Notes: generated from the letters alone by a model not told the origin. Shown: positions 18,628 through 27,028, numbered from the stretch's first letter. The stretch: DNA of 42,703 bases from Paraburkholderia sp. (GCA_031286755.1 JAITTX010000007.1:1-42703); one strand, 5' to 3'. Made by a program: numbers and translations.

Positions 18628-20238
18628 TCACGCGTGCGGCCCGGACGGCAGATCCGGCTGGTTTTCCGCTTCCCCGCCGAAGATGGTTTTCTCGTCGCGC
18701 AGCCCGTGCGTGCCCATGAGCCGGTAGAGGGTCACGCGCGAGATGCCGAGGTCGGCGGCCGCCTCGGTCAGGCGATGGCGATGGCGCAGGAGCGCGGCTT
18801 CGATCGCGCGTTTTTCCGCCGCCTCGCGCGCCTGGGCGAGCGTCACGGTCTGCTGCTCGGTGAACTGGTCGAGATCGAGATCGTCGGCCGAGATCAGCTT
18901 GCTTTCGGCCATGACGATCGCGCGCCGCACGCGATTGATGAGCTCGCGCACGTTGCCGGGCCAGTTGTAGTTGTATATCGCCTCGATCGCGTCAGGCGTG
19001 AAGCCGCGAATCCGGCGCGCGCTGTCCTGCTTGAACTTGTGCAGCACGTGGTGCGCGAGAATTTCGATGTCCTTGCCGCGCGCGCGCAGCGGCGGCTCGT
19101 CCACGCGCAGCACGCACAGGCGGTGAAAGAGATCGGCCCTGAAGCGTCCGTCGCGCATGGCCGCTTCGAGATCGACGTGGGTGGCCGAAATGATGCGCAC
19201 GTCCACGGGAATCTGCTCGTGGCCGCCGAGGCGCTCGATCTTGCCTTCCTGGAGAAAGCGCAGCAGGCTCGCCTGGCTTTCCATCGGCAGGTCGCCGATT
19301 TCGTCCAGAAAGAGCGTGCCGCCGTTGGCCGATTCCACGCGCCCGATCTTGCGCTGGTGCGCGCCCGTGAACGCGCCGCGCTCGTAGCCAAATAATTCGG
19401 ATTGCAGAAGATGGTGTGGAATCGCGCCGCAGTTGATCGGCACGAACGGAGCTTTGCGGCGCGACGAGCGTTCGTGGATCGCGAGCGCCGTGAGTTCCTT
19501 TCCGGTGCCCGATTCGCCCGAGATGAACACCGTCGCGTCCGTGTTCGCCACCTTGCGGATCGTGCGAAAGAGCTGCTGCATCGCCTCGCAGGTGCCCACC
19601 ATTTCGTCTTCGTCCGGGTTCCCGGCCGAAGTAGGCGCATCGTCGAGATCGCACAGCGTGACCATGCCGAACGCGTGGCCCACGAGATAGTCGAGCGTCG
19701 CCGGCGCGACCGGCAGATGCACGTAGTCGAAGCAGTAGTGGCGGATGAGGCGCCGCACTTCGGGATCGGCGAGACGCCTGGCGTCGGTGAGCGCGATCCA
19801 GCCCACCTGCTGCAGCCGCAGCACGGCTTCGAGCCCGGCCAGGTCGCGCGCCGCGAAGCCGGTCAAGTCGACGATGCCCGCGCAGGTGGGCTCGGCCTTG
19901 GCGAGGCGCGTCGCTTCGTGCGCGCTCCTGGCCGTGGCGACTTCCCAGCCGCGGCTTTTCAGATACGCACCGAGCTGCACGTCCGGTGCACGGGCGACGT
20001 AGAGCAGCATGCGGTCGAGGTCGGCACTCAGCCTGCCGTCAGGCGTGCAATCGGGGCTGCCGCCGGGCGAGCGGGCCACGGCGTCGAGCCCGCGTGGCCC
20101 GTTTGCCGCCGCGCCGTCCGCCGTCGCGGCGGAGCGCGGCGGCGCTCCCGCCATGGCGAGCCGTTGGCTCGCCCCGGCCAGCGGCGTCACGGTAGCGCCC
20201 AGAGGTGAGGAGTCGCGCACGATCGGCCTCGTCTTCAT
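18628..20238 (-). CDS. Sigma-54-dependent activator with degenerate receiver, last gene of the amyloid-like operon
   Basis: Enhancer-binding protein of 536 residues. Residues 1-75 are Ala/Gly/Pro/Ser-rich low complexity. Residues about 76-200 look like a VpsR/FleQ-type degenerate receiver: an Asp sits at the phosphoacceptor place (GIVDLT, residue 124), but the acidic pair and switch Lys are missing. The AAA+ domain has Walker A GESGTGKE (241-248), the sigma-54 contact loop GAFTGA (288-293) and Walker B GGTLFLDE. A Fis-type helix-turn-helix near the end reads LTEAAADLGISRVTLYRL. Its ATG overlaps the barrel gene's stop (TGATG), so it is translated with the operon it probably controls. Closely similar to the protein at 27582-28973. 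Confidence 0.92.
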   Translation of the reverse strand: MKTRPIVRDSSPLGATVTPLAGASQRLAMAGAPPRSAATADGAAANGPRGLDAVARSPGGSPDCTPDGRLSADLDRMLLYVARAPDVQLGAYLKSRGWEVATARSAHEATRLAKAEPTCAGIVDLTGFAARDLAGLEAVLRLQQVGWIALTDARRLADPEVRRLIRHYCFDYVHLPVAPATLDYLVGHAFGMVTLCDLDDAPTSAGNPDEDEMVGTCEAMQQLFRTIRKVANTDATVFISGESGTGKELTALAIHERSSRRKAPFVPINCGAIPHHLLQSELFGYERGAFTGAHQRKIGRVESANGGTLFLDEIGDLPMESQASLLRFLQEGKIERLGGHEQIPVDVRIISATHVDLEAAMRDGRFRADLFHRLCVLRVDEPPLRARGKDIEILAHHVLHKFKQDSARRIRGFTPDAIEAIYNYNWPGNVRELINRVRRAIVMAESKLISADDLDLDQFTEQQTVTLAQAREAAEKRAIEAALLRHRHRLTEAAADLGISRVTLYRLMGTHGLRDEKTIFGGEAENQPDLPSGPHA

Positions 20239-21752
20239 CAGAAGGTATAGGGGAACCGCACGCCGACGACGAAGTTCGGCGCGTCGGGCGTGAGGCCCAC
20301 CGACACCGCGCCGTTGATCGTCAGGTGCTTGTTGATCACGTGATTCAGACCGAAGTTGAGCACCGAGGCGGTGGTCTCGCTGCCCGGCACGCCGGTCCAG
20401 CTGCCGCCGGGCGCCTTGGTCTTCGACTGGGGCTCGATGGCCATGGTGTAGGAGATGCTGGCCGAGTCCTTGTCGGAGAAGGCGAGCGCGACGCCGCCGC
20501 CGAACTGGATGATGTCGCCGAGCTTCACCTGGGCCGGCTGCGTCTGCCCGACGACCGACGAGATGTCGGCGAACGAGCGCGAGATGTTGTAGGTGTACGA
20601 GAGGCTGCCGAACAGCACCACCGGGTCGTAGGTCTTCAGCACCGAGAGCCCAGCCGTGACGTTCCAGAAGCCCGTGCCCGTGGGCAGCTTGCTGGGCGCG
20701 ACGAGATTGGTGTTGTCGGGCGTGAGCTGCTGCACCTTGATGCCGAACGGCGAGGTGCCGGTGGGCGTCTTCACGCGCAGGCTGCCAACCACGTCGGGCA
20801 GGTTGTTGGTCTCCTTCAGGAACTGGTAGTAGATCCCGAAGTTCACGTCGCCGATCGCGTTCGAGTTCACGGACGCATCGGAGAGCGAGTTCGCTGCGCC
20901 CCCCGCGCCGCCCACGATGAAACTGCTGTGGCGGTAGATGTAGGGCACGTCGACGTCGATGCTCATGCGGTCGGTGAGGCCGTACCGCGTGTCGAGGTCG
21001 GCCATGATCTGGTGCGACTTCGTCTCGCCCAGATTGATGTTGCCGAGGAAGATCGCGTCGAGCGCGAGGAAGCCCGAGAGCTGTAGCTGGCGGCGGTCGT
21101 AATAGGTGTCGCTGATGCCCCAGTCCAGCGTGAGCTTGTGGTCGAAGAGCGGCGCGTGTTCGCGCTGCACGACGGCTTCCTCGGCCTCGGTGCGGGTGGG
21201 CGCGGCGCTCTTTTGCGTCTCGCCCACAGTCGGGCTTTCGCCCGTGTTGGCTCCCGCGTTGACGCCAACGGGCGCGCCTTGCTGCGGCCCGCTCGCGGCC
21301 GCGGAGCCGGTGGCGCCCGTGGTCGGGCCGCTGTCGGGCGAGGGCGGGTTCACGGGCACGCCCGTGGCGGTGCCGGTGAGCGAGCCTGGCGCGGTGGCGC
21401 CGGGCAGCGCCTGGGCGAGCGGCGGCAGCGGCACGGGCAGGCCGTCCGCGCCGGGCTGCTCGGCGACGCTCGTGGCGGAGGCGGCGTCGGGCGTAGCGAC
21501 GCCCGGCGCGCCGGCGCCCGGCATGCCGCGACCGCGCTGCGCCATTTCGAGGTTCGTGACCTGGCGCTCGAGAGACTGAATCTGCCGTTGCTGCTGGTCC
21601 ACCACACGCATGAGCGTGTTGAGCCGGTCATCGACAGACTGGTTTTGCAGCGCCTGCGCATGAGCGGTTTGCGCGAGCGTGAAAAGCAGGACTGCTGCTG
21701 GAATGGCGGCCAGCGTCAAACGCGGCGCCGCCGTCTTGTACATCGTGTTCAT
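20238..21752 (-). CDS. FapF-like outer-membrane beta-barrel with N-terminal coiled coil
   Basis: Predicted export pore for the amyloid-like subunits, 504 residues. A Sec signal (about 1-32, AIPAAVLLFTLAQTAHAQ) is followed by a coiled coil (about 38-72: VDDRLNTLMRVVDQQQRQIQ, SLERQVTNLEMAQ), a Pro/Gly/Ala/Thr-rich linker of about 120 residues, and a barrel beginning near HKLTLDWGISDTYYDRR and ending in aromatic Phe (VGVRFPYTF), the outer-membrane insertion signature. FapF of Pseudomonas has the same plan, a coiled-coil-gated trimeric barrel. ATG 21752 follows a G-rich ribosome-binding site. Identification rests on architecture and gene order; a MetA-pathway-type transporter is the other label it might get. 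Confidence 0.8.
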   Translation of the reverse strand: MNTMYKTAAPRLTLAAIPAAVLLFTLAQTAHAQALQNQSVDDRLNTLMRVVDQQQRQIQSLERQVTNLEMAQRGRGMPGAGAPGVATPDAASATSVAEQPGADGLPVPLPPLAQALPGATAPGSLTGTATGVPVNPPSPDSGPTTGATGSAAASGPQQGAPVGVNAGANTGESPTVGETQKSAAPTRTEAEEAVVQREHAPLFDHKLTLDWGISDTYYDRRQLQLSGFLALDAIFLGNINLGETKSHQIMADLDTRYGLTDRMSIDVDVPYIYRHSSFIVGGAGGAANSLSDASVNSNAIGDVNFGIYYQFLKETNNLPDVVGSLRVKTPTGTSPFGIKVQQLTPDNTNLVAPSKLPTGTGFWNVTAGLSVLKTYDPVVLFGSLSYTYNISRSFADISSVVGQTQPAQVKLGDIIQFGGGVALAFSDKDSASISYTMAIEPQSKTKAPGGSWTGVPGSETTASVLNFGLNHVINKHLTINGAVSVGLTPDAPNFVVGVRFPYTF

Positions 21753-21941
21753 TCTTTTCCCCCCGGATCGAAAGCCGATGCACGACAGAACCCCCTGGTT
21801 CCGCGCCGGCACCGTCGATACGTTTGCTCGATGCTCCACGCGGTCTGGTGGTCCGCGTGCTGGTCTCCTTCAGATGTCTCCTTGTGATGCCGTCATTGGC
21901 GGGGGACGGCGTGTTGTTGACGAAATCGGCGGCGTTGTTTG

Positions 21942-22787
21942 TTAGCGGGTGTTGCGTAGCGCCTGTAATACGCCGGCCTGCCGGATCATTTGCGCGCTGA
22001 GCTGCTGCGTCTGCAGACTGAGCTGCAACTGATTGGCGACTTGCTGGTTGTTGCCCGCGACCTGGAGCAGTTGGGCAATCGCGCCCGCTTGCTGCGCGCT
22101 GCCCGGCACGATGTTCTGCGTCGCCATGCCGGCGGGCGTCTGTAATGTGACGTTGATGCCGTTGCCGCCGAACGCGATGCCGGCCTTGATGGTGCCGTTC
22201 GCGTTCGAGGCCGATGCGCTCGTCTGGTTGGCGCCCGCCATGCCGGCTAGCTGCATGGCGGCGTTGCTGTAGTCGATGGTCGCGGCGTTGGAGCCGACGT
22301 TGCCGTTGCCGGCCACCTGGGTGATCTGCGAGACGCCGTTGACCATCACGTTCTGGCCGCCCGAGGCCGACGTGTTCGGGGTGGCGCCGCTATTGGCCGG
22401 GTTCGTGCCGCCCGGCACCGGGTCGGTGACGCGCGCGCTGGTTTGCACCGATGCGCTCAGCTTGTTGGCCGCGTTCTGCGCGACGGTGAGCGCGCCTTGC
22501 GCCACGGCGCTGGCGCCGTTGGGCAACTGCCATTGCGACAGCACGTTGAGCACGAAGCCGGAAATCATGTCGCTGCCGGCATACTTGCCGGTCTGATGCG
22601 CGAGCACGTCGTCGCCAACGGGCTCGCAGCGCACGGGCTGCGCCGCGGGGCCGCCCGCCGCGAGAAACGCGGGCACGGCCGCCTGCGTGGCGGCAAGGCT
22701 TTCCGCTGCGTACGCATTGCCTGAACAAGCGCAGGCGAGCGCGCAGACGCCTGCCGCGATGCCACACTGTGAGAGGTTGCGTTTCAT
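21942..22787 (-). CDS. FapE-like secreted protein
   Basis: Secreted protein of 281 residues with a Sec-type signal rich in Cys and Ala (residues about 1-27, ending GNAYA). The middle is Asn/Ala/Ser/Gly-rich with [20 protein letters not shown] and [20 protein letters not shown], which look like beta-strand-rich fibre sequence; the C-terminal 70 residues are Gln-rich and probably helical ([20 protein letters not shown]). FapE is a secreted accessory or minor fibre component in Pseudomonas. It sits between the C39 peptidase and barrel genes, as fapE does between fapD and fapF. Assignment is mostly by position and composition. Confidence 0.6.
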   Translation of the reverse strand: MKRNLSQCGIAAGVCALACACSGNAYAAESLAATQAAVPAFLAAGGPAAQPVRCEPVGDDVLAHQTGKYAGSDMISGFVLNVLSQWQLPNGASAVAQGALTVAQNAANKLSASVQTSARVTDPVPGGTNPANSGATPNTSASGGQNVMVNGVSQITQVAGNGNVGSNAATIDYSNAAMQLAGMAGANQTSASASNANGTIKAGIAFGGNGINVTLQTPAGMATQNIVPGSAQQAGAIAQLLQVAGNNQQVANQLQLSLQTQQLSAQMIRQAGVLQALRNTR

Positions 22788-22801
22788 GATTATTCAGGAC
22801 T

Positions 22802-23521
22802 TCAGAACATCAAGGCCTTGTCGAGGCCGTATTCGAAGAAGGGAGTCGGCGCCGAGCCGTTGAGCAGGGCGTTCTCGCGCAGCTTCAGGGCGAGCGACTC
22901 GTTGTGCTGCAACAGCGGAGAATCCTCCAGGAACGGTTTGCCGAGCACGGCGAAGACGAGCCCATTCCATGTCTTCGCAAAATCGTCCTCGGCGACGATA
23001 CGGTTGCCGAGCGCGGGGTCCGCGATGAAGATGCGGCCGTTCTCGGCGTGCTTGACGATCACGAAGTGCTCGTAGCCATCGATGTTCATGAGGACGAGCA
23101 CGGGAATCTGCAGGTGATAGAGCGCGTCGGTATTGACGCGAAAGCCCCGGCCGCGCAGGCCGATCGTTTCGACGAACTTCTTCATGTCGAGCATGGAGAA
23201 GCCGTTTTTCACGACCACCTCGGGCGTGGAGAACACCATCATGCGGCGGATCAGTTCCGGTTCGGGAATGTCGATGCCGTAGCCGTACTTGAGCAGCGTC
23301 GCAAGCGCGGCGGCGCCGCAGCTATAGTCGTACTGCTGTGTGACGACGCTCCGGTAGCGCAGGTCGCGCATCGAATGGAGCGGCAGCTTGATCGGCACGC
23401 CGATCAGGTGAGTCGCGTCGATGCTCGACTGCGCACGGCAAGGCACCCACGCCGCGGCGGCGGCGAGCGCCAGCGCGACGACACACATCCTTGACGCCGG
23501 GGACGATACGGACCCGGACAT
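22802..23521 (-). CDS. C39-family cysteine peptidase, FapD-like
   Basis: Secreted or membrane-anchored papain-like peptidase of 239 residues. An N-terminal hydrophobic signal ([20 protein letters not shown]) precedes a C39 domain with the active Cys68 in [19 protein letters not shown], His152 in GYEHFVIV and Asp168 in IADPALG; a Gln just before the Cys fits the oxyanion hole. C39 enzymes of ABC transporters cleave after double-glycine leaders; FapD is the C39 peptidase of the Pseudomonas fap operon. AGGAGA lies 6 nt before the ATG. A candidate double-glycine site exists in the first protein of the operon (26475-27002). Confidence 0.85.
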   Translation of the reverse strand: MSGSVSSPASRMCVVALALAAAAAWVPCRAQSSIDATHLIGVPIKLPLHSMRDLRYRSVVTQQYDYSCGAAALATLLKYGYGIDIPEPELIRRMMVFSTPEVVVKNGFSMLDMKKFVETIGLRGRGFRVNTDALYHLQIPVLVLMNIDGYEHFVIVKHAENGRIFIADPALGNRIVAEDDFAKTWNGLVFAVLGKPFLEDSPLLQHNESLALKLRENALLNGSAPTPFFEYGLDKALMF

Positions 23522-23544
23522 GGTGGTCTCCTGCTTCTGGTTTG

Positions 23545-23577
23545 CGCGCCGGCCGCTGTGTGGCGGCGGCCGGCGCG
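23545..23577 (-). other. GC-rich hairpin between the major subunit gene and the peptidase gene
   Basis: A perfect 12-bp inverted repeat (CGCGCCGGCCGC / GCGGCCGGCGCG) with a 9-nt loop lies in the 105-bp gap after the FapC-like gene. There is no U-tract. It could reduce read-through or protect the 3' end of the subunit mRNA, so that the structural protein is made in excess over peptidase and pore. Confidence 0.6.
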
Positions 23578-23626
23578 TCGAGGTACAGCCTGGAATTGCA
23601 GCGACTTCGGAATTGCTCAGTGATGC

Positions 23627-25210
23627 TTAATGACCGTTGCTCATTGCCGCGATGGCCATGCCGTTGTGCTGCAGGTTGCCGATGCCGCCGGCAATGTTCA
23701 CGCCGATGTTGCCGCTGGCGCCGACGAGGGTGCCGCCGCCGAGGCTAGCCGTGCCCTGGAACTGGCCGGTGGCCGTCATGCCCGCGTTCTGCACGTTGTT
23801 GTCGGTCGCGACCATTGCTGTCGTCTGCGCGGAGCCGGCGTTGCTGGCCGTCGTGACGGAGCCGGCGAGGCTGTTGTTCTGCGCGTTGCCGATACCCGAA
23901 GCGACGTTCACACCGACATTGCCCGAAACGCTGGCGAGCGAGCCGTCACCCACCGATGCGTTCAGATTGAAGTTTTTCACATTCGCTTTGCCAGCGGACG
24001 ACTGATTGTTGAAGATCTGAGCGTTACCGAACACATTGCCGATATCGACCGAAGCGAGCGCGACGTCGTTGCTTTGCGCGTTGTTGATGCCTTCGGCGAT
24101 GTTCACGCCCAGGTTGCCCGTCACGCCGGTTGCCGCGCCGTTGCCCGTGTTGGCGTCGAGCGTGCCGGCCTGCTGCGTGTTGACGTGATTCGTGAGCGAG
24201 CCGGTCGTCGTTTCGTTGACCGTGGTCATCGTGTCGTTCACGCTGTAACCTGACGTATGGCTTTCGTCCGTGGCTCGTGCGTAGGACTGCGAGTGCGAGT
24301 GCGAGCTGCTGCGCGATTCGCCGTACTGGTGGTTGTACGTCTTGCTCGAGTCGCTCGACTTGCTGCTCGTGCCGTTCGCGTAGGCGGAGACCGCGGCGCT
24401 GCCCGTGCCGTCGGCATAGGCGGTGTTCGCGTTGGTCGAGCTGTTGCTCGTGTTGCGGTCGTTGTTCTTCGACCAGTTGCTCGCCGTCGAGGTCGCGTCG
24501 CTGTTGTTATGCGAGTTGGACTTGGTGTGCGAGATGCCTGCGGACCCGTTTGCGGCGAAGCTTTCCGAGCCGTTCCAGTCGTCGCCGTTATGCGCCCACG
24601 AAGCGCTGCCCTGGACGCCACCGTTGACACCCTTCGAATGCGTCGAGGTGTTGCTGCCGACGCTGTTGTACGCATGGTTGTGCGATGCGCTGCCCGTGTC
24701 GTTGTAGGTGCTGGCGGTCGTCGAGTCGCTCGTGTTGCCGTTGTCGGTGGCCACATGGTAGTTGGCCGCGACGCCGGCGTTGAAGGTCTTGTCGAAGCTC
24801 GAGTTGCGCGACGAGGTCCTCGAGGTCGATGCGCTCACGTCATGCGTCTTCGACGACGCGCTCGCCGACTGCGAAGCGGAGCCTTCGGCGAAGTACGAGG
24901 TCCGGTAGCTCGAGTTCGTACCCGTGCCAACCCTGCTCGATACGTTGTTGTCGTAGGCGGTCGTGACGTTGCCGAACTGGTAGCTCTGCGCCTGCGGGAG
25001 CAGCGTGCCGCCGCTCGTCGTCTGCGTGTTGTTGATGACCGCGCCGGCCGTGCTCGAGACGCCGACGCATCCGAACAGCCCGACAAAGCCTTCGATGCCT
25101 ACTGCTTCGGCCACGCCGGTGGCGTTAAAGAGGTAAGCCGTCTTGGGGCCCGCGAAAGCGGAACTTGCCGCCGTCGCGAGAACTGCCGCTGCGATGAGGG
25201 TGCGCTTCAT
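23627..25210 (-). CDS. FapC-like major amyloid/adhesin subunit with three terminal repeats
   Basis: Secreted protein of 527 residues. A clean Sec signal (1-20, ending SSAFA) leads to a short hydrophobic head (about 21-60), then roughly 280 residues of Ser/Thr/Asn/His-rich low complexity (such as RSSSHSHSQSYARATDES). The last 165 residues hold three copies of a 20-25-residue repeat at about 362, 427 and 497: VTGNLGVNIAEGINNAQSN, VSGNVGVNVASGIGNAQNN and ASGNIGVNIAGGIGNLQHN, separated by 40-50-residue linkers. That is the three-repeat, two-linker plan of FapC, and the repeat itself is Fap-like. Unlike Pseudomonas FapC there is no C-terminal CxxC, and the long polar region is extra. Probable fibre protein. 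Confidence 0.75.
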   Translation of the reverse strand: MKRTLIAAAVLATAASSAFAGPKTAYLFNATGVAEAVGIEGFVGLFGCVGVSSTAGAVINNTQTTSGGTLLPQAQSYQFGNVTTAYDNNVSSRVGTGTNSSYRTSYFAEGSASQSASASSKTHDVSASTSRTSSRNSSFDKTFNAGVAANYHVATDNGNTSDSTTASTYNDTGSASHNHAYNSVGSNTSTHSKGVNGGVQGSASWAHNGDDWNGSESFAANGSAGISHTKSNSHNNSDATSTASNWSKNNDRNTSNSSTNANTAYADGTGSAAVSAYANGTSSKSSDSSKTYNHQYGESRSSSHSHSQSYARATDESHTSGYSVNDTMTTVNETTTGSLTNHVNTQQAGTLDANTGNGAATGVTGNLGVNIAEGINNAQSNDVALASVDIGNVFGNAQIFNNQSSAGKANVKNFNLNASVGDGSLASVSGNVGVNVASGIGNAQNNSLAGSVTTASNAGSAQTTAMVATDNNVQNAGMTATGQFQGTASLGGGTLVGASGNIGVNIAGGIGNLQHNGMAIAAMSNGH

Positions 25211-25237
25211 GTTTCGCTCCGATACTTGAGTGGTCAG

Positions 25238-25858
25238 TTAAAAAAGAGTGCCCGCCGGGGGACGGAGCACAAAACTGTTTGCCGTAGCGTTACCGGCTCC
25301 GGCTGTCTGGTTCACCTGCACGAGGCCCGTTGCATTCCTGAAGGCCGCACCGTCGATGCGCACCTCACGAATGCCGCGTGCCTCGCCCGTCTGGTTGCCC
25401 ATACCGCCGTTCGTCGCGCTGGCCGCGGACAGTTCCCCGTCCGACACCAACGCGACTCCGAGCGCCCCAGTGCCGATCTGCGCACTGTTGCGCTGGATGT
25501 TGCCCACGCCCGCCGTCTGATTCACCATCATGGCGCCGGAGGTGTTCGAGAAAGCGCCCGAGCCGATGACCGCGCTGGCATTGCCGAGCCGAGCGCGCGC
25601 CGTGGCGCCTTGTTCGTCGAGATTCACGTTGGCGACCGAGCCGCCGTTCGTGATCGTCAGTTGGTTGGCCTGGGCGTTGTCGAGCCCGGCCGCTTCGTTC
25701 ACGGTGAGCGCGCCGGTCGTCGAGGTCGCGGCGTTCGGCGCGATCACGGCGGTCGCGCCTACCGTGACCTGGGCCTGCGCGGTGGTTGCGAGCGCAACCA
25801 GTGAGGCAGCGAGCGCGGCTGCCGCCAGAGCGCGCGGCATGTGCGGATAGCGGCTCAT
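25238..25858 (-). CDS. FapB-like minor subunit with three repeats
   Basis: Secreted protein of 206 residues: Sec signal to about residue 29 (ALATTAQA), then three repeats near 49-69, 108-128 and 178-198: GALTVNEAAGLDNAQANQL, GAMMVNQTAGVGNIQRNSA and GLVQVNQTAGAGNATANSF. The shared pattern is GxxxVNxxAGxxNxxxN, clearly related to the repeats of the 527-residue protein encoded next, 27 bp downstream. Size and position match FapB, the proposed nucleator of Fap fibres. Its ATG overlaps the stop of the preceding gene (ATGA), so the two are translationally coupled. No Cys pair is present. Confidence 0.7.
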   Translation of the reverse strand: MSRYPHMPRALAAAALAASLVALATTAQAQVTVGATAVIAPNAATSTTGALTVNEAAGLDNAQANQLTITNGGSVANVNLDEQGATARARLGNASAVIGSGAFSNTSGAMMVNQTAGVGNIQRNSAQIGTGALGVALVSDGELSAASATNGGMGNQTGEARGIREVRIDGAAFRNATGLVQVNQTAGAGNATANSFVLRPPAGTLF

Positions 25859-26364
25859 TTCATGCCTCCGATGGCGCCCAGCGCGCTCGTGATCGGCGCG
25901 AGCGCGCCGGTGACGGTGGAGGAGATCGTGCCGCCCAGACCACCCACGGCCTGGGCGCTGCCGCCCGCGCCGAGCGCCGCACCCGAGCCCGCCGGGTTGC
26001 CCACGAGAACGCGGTTGATGGCCTGCACGCCCGCGGCCTGGCCGGCGAGCGCGCCGTTCGTGTTCACGCCGGAATTGCCGTGCGCGTTGGTGAGGTCCGT
26101 GTCGCTGACGAGCGTCGCCATGGTCGGGTCGAACGTGTTCTTCGGGAACGTGGTGGCGCGCACGAGCACGGGGTCCTGGCTTTTCGGCACGCTGGCGAAA
26201 GCGCTGCGCGGGGTGATGTCGCGCTCGACGATGATGTCGCCGGGATTGGCCACCTGCTGCGCACCGACGCCTGCCGCCAGCGCCGCCGCGAACGCGGCGC
26301 TCAGGACGGCGGCGAACCGGGCGGAGCGCCGGTGCGCCACGGGCGTCTTCAAGCGAACGATCAT
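25855..26364 (-). CDS. Secreted protein of unknown function in the amyloid-like operon
   Basis: Not recognised with confidence. A 169-residue protein with a basic start and long signal peptide (RRSARFAAVLSAAFAAALAA, cleavage near GVGAQQ). The mature part opens with NPGDIIVERDITPRSAF and DPVLVRATTFPKNTFDP, a compact, non-repetitive stretch, then LVSDTDLTNAHGNSGVNTNG, and ends Gly/Ala-rich (GGLGGTISSTVTGALAP). The ATG at 26364 has GGAGA 7 nt upstream; the open frame to 26406 is not used. Translationally coupled to the FapB-like gene. By place it could fill the FapA (periplasmic chaperone) role, but I see no sequence proof. Confidence 0.65.
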   Translation of the reverse strand: MIVRLKTPVAHRRSARFAAVLSAAFAAALAAGVGAQQVANPGDIIVERDITPRSAFASVPKSQDPVLVRATTFPKNTFDPTMATLVSDTDLTNAHGNSGVNTNGALAGQAAGVQAINRVLVGNPAGSGAALGAGGSAQAVGGLGGTISSTVTGALAPITSALGAIGGMK

Positions 26365-26388
26365 GTCTGTCTCCGTTTCCATTTCGGC

Positions 26389-26409
26389 GCGGTGCGCGCC
26401 GCGCACCGC
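26389..26409 (-). other. Hairpin in the leader between the first two operon genes
   Basis: A perfect 9-bp stem (GCGGTGCGC / GCGCACCGC) with a 3-nt loop lies in the 110-bp gap between the first and second genes of the operon. It may act as an attenuator or processing site; no U-tract follows. Confidence 0.45.
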
Positions 26410-26474
26410 CTCCGAACCGCGCCCGGCATGGGGCCTGTCTGACGAGAGCCGCGCTGCCTGGCGCTATTTGGGGG

Positions 26475-27002
26475 TTACTTACGGGTGTAGCTGGCGATGT
26501 TGCCTTGGGCCGCCTGGCCGGCGTCCACGGGAATCGGCAACGGTGCGGGCGGGGCGATTTCGTCCCACAGCGTCACGCTGTTGCCGCGCATGAGCTGCGG
26601 CGTGGCGGCGACCATCACCATGCCAACGGCGCCGCCGCGCTGGCGCGCGAGCGTCTGGTCGTCGAGCGCGCCGACTCCCGCGAGCACCGGATCGTCCCCT
26701 GCGGGGCCCGGATCGGCGGCGGGCGTGCCGGTGTTCGTGCCAACACTCAAGTTCTTGCTGCTGGCGCCGTTATCAGAATCAGGTGCCATGCTCATGTCGA
26801 GCGTCGCGCTCACCATGGCCGCGCTTGTTGCAGGAACGACACCGGGGCTCGCCGCGACGACACGCGCACTCGTCGCATCCGCTGCGGTCTGTGCGCGTAC
26901 CGACGGCGCGAAGGCGAAGAGCGCGGCGGGAATCAGCACGGCGGCAAGCCTGCCGCCCGTGCCGGACACACTGCGCTTGAGGTTCGAGGGAATGAGTCGC
27001 AT
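26475..27002 (-). CDS. Secreted protein with internal double-glycine motif, first gene of the amyloid-like operon
   Basis: Not a family I can name. It has 175 residues with a signal peptide (RLAAVLIPAALFAFAPSVRA, cleavage near residue 38), an Ala/Ser/Asp-rich disordered region (40-110), then LDDQTLARQRGGAVGMVMV. The stretch LDDQTLARQRGG (113-124) looks like the L-x-x-x-x-L-x-x-x-x-GG leader end that C39 peptidases recognise, and a C39 peptidase is encoded three genes on. The tail NSVTLWDEIAPPAPLPIPVD is Pro-rich. ATG 27002 has AGGAGA 6 nt upstream; an earlier in-frame ATG at 27026 would lie at or above the predicted transcription start. Could be a FapA counterpart or a processed signal or cap protein. 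Confidence 0.65.
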   Translation of the reverse strand: MRLIPSNLKRSVSGTGGRLAAVLIPAALFAFAPSVRAQTAADATSARVVAASPGVVPATSAAMVSATLDMSMAPDSDNGASSKNLSVGTNTGTPAADPGPAGDDPVLAGVGALDDQTLARQRGGAVGMVMVAATPQLMRGNSVTLWDEIAPPAPLPIPVDAGQAAQGNIASYTRK

Positions 27003-27028
27003 GGCGTATCTCCTGGTGCGAGACATTT

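Noticed and set aside
24257..25804. A 515-codon open frame opposite the amyloid-like subunit genes
   Set aside because: Arg/Val/Ala-rich shadow product without a start signal; it crosses two genes with signal peptides and repeats.
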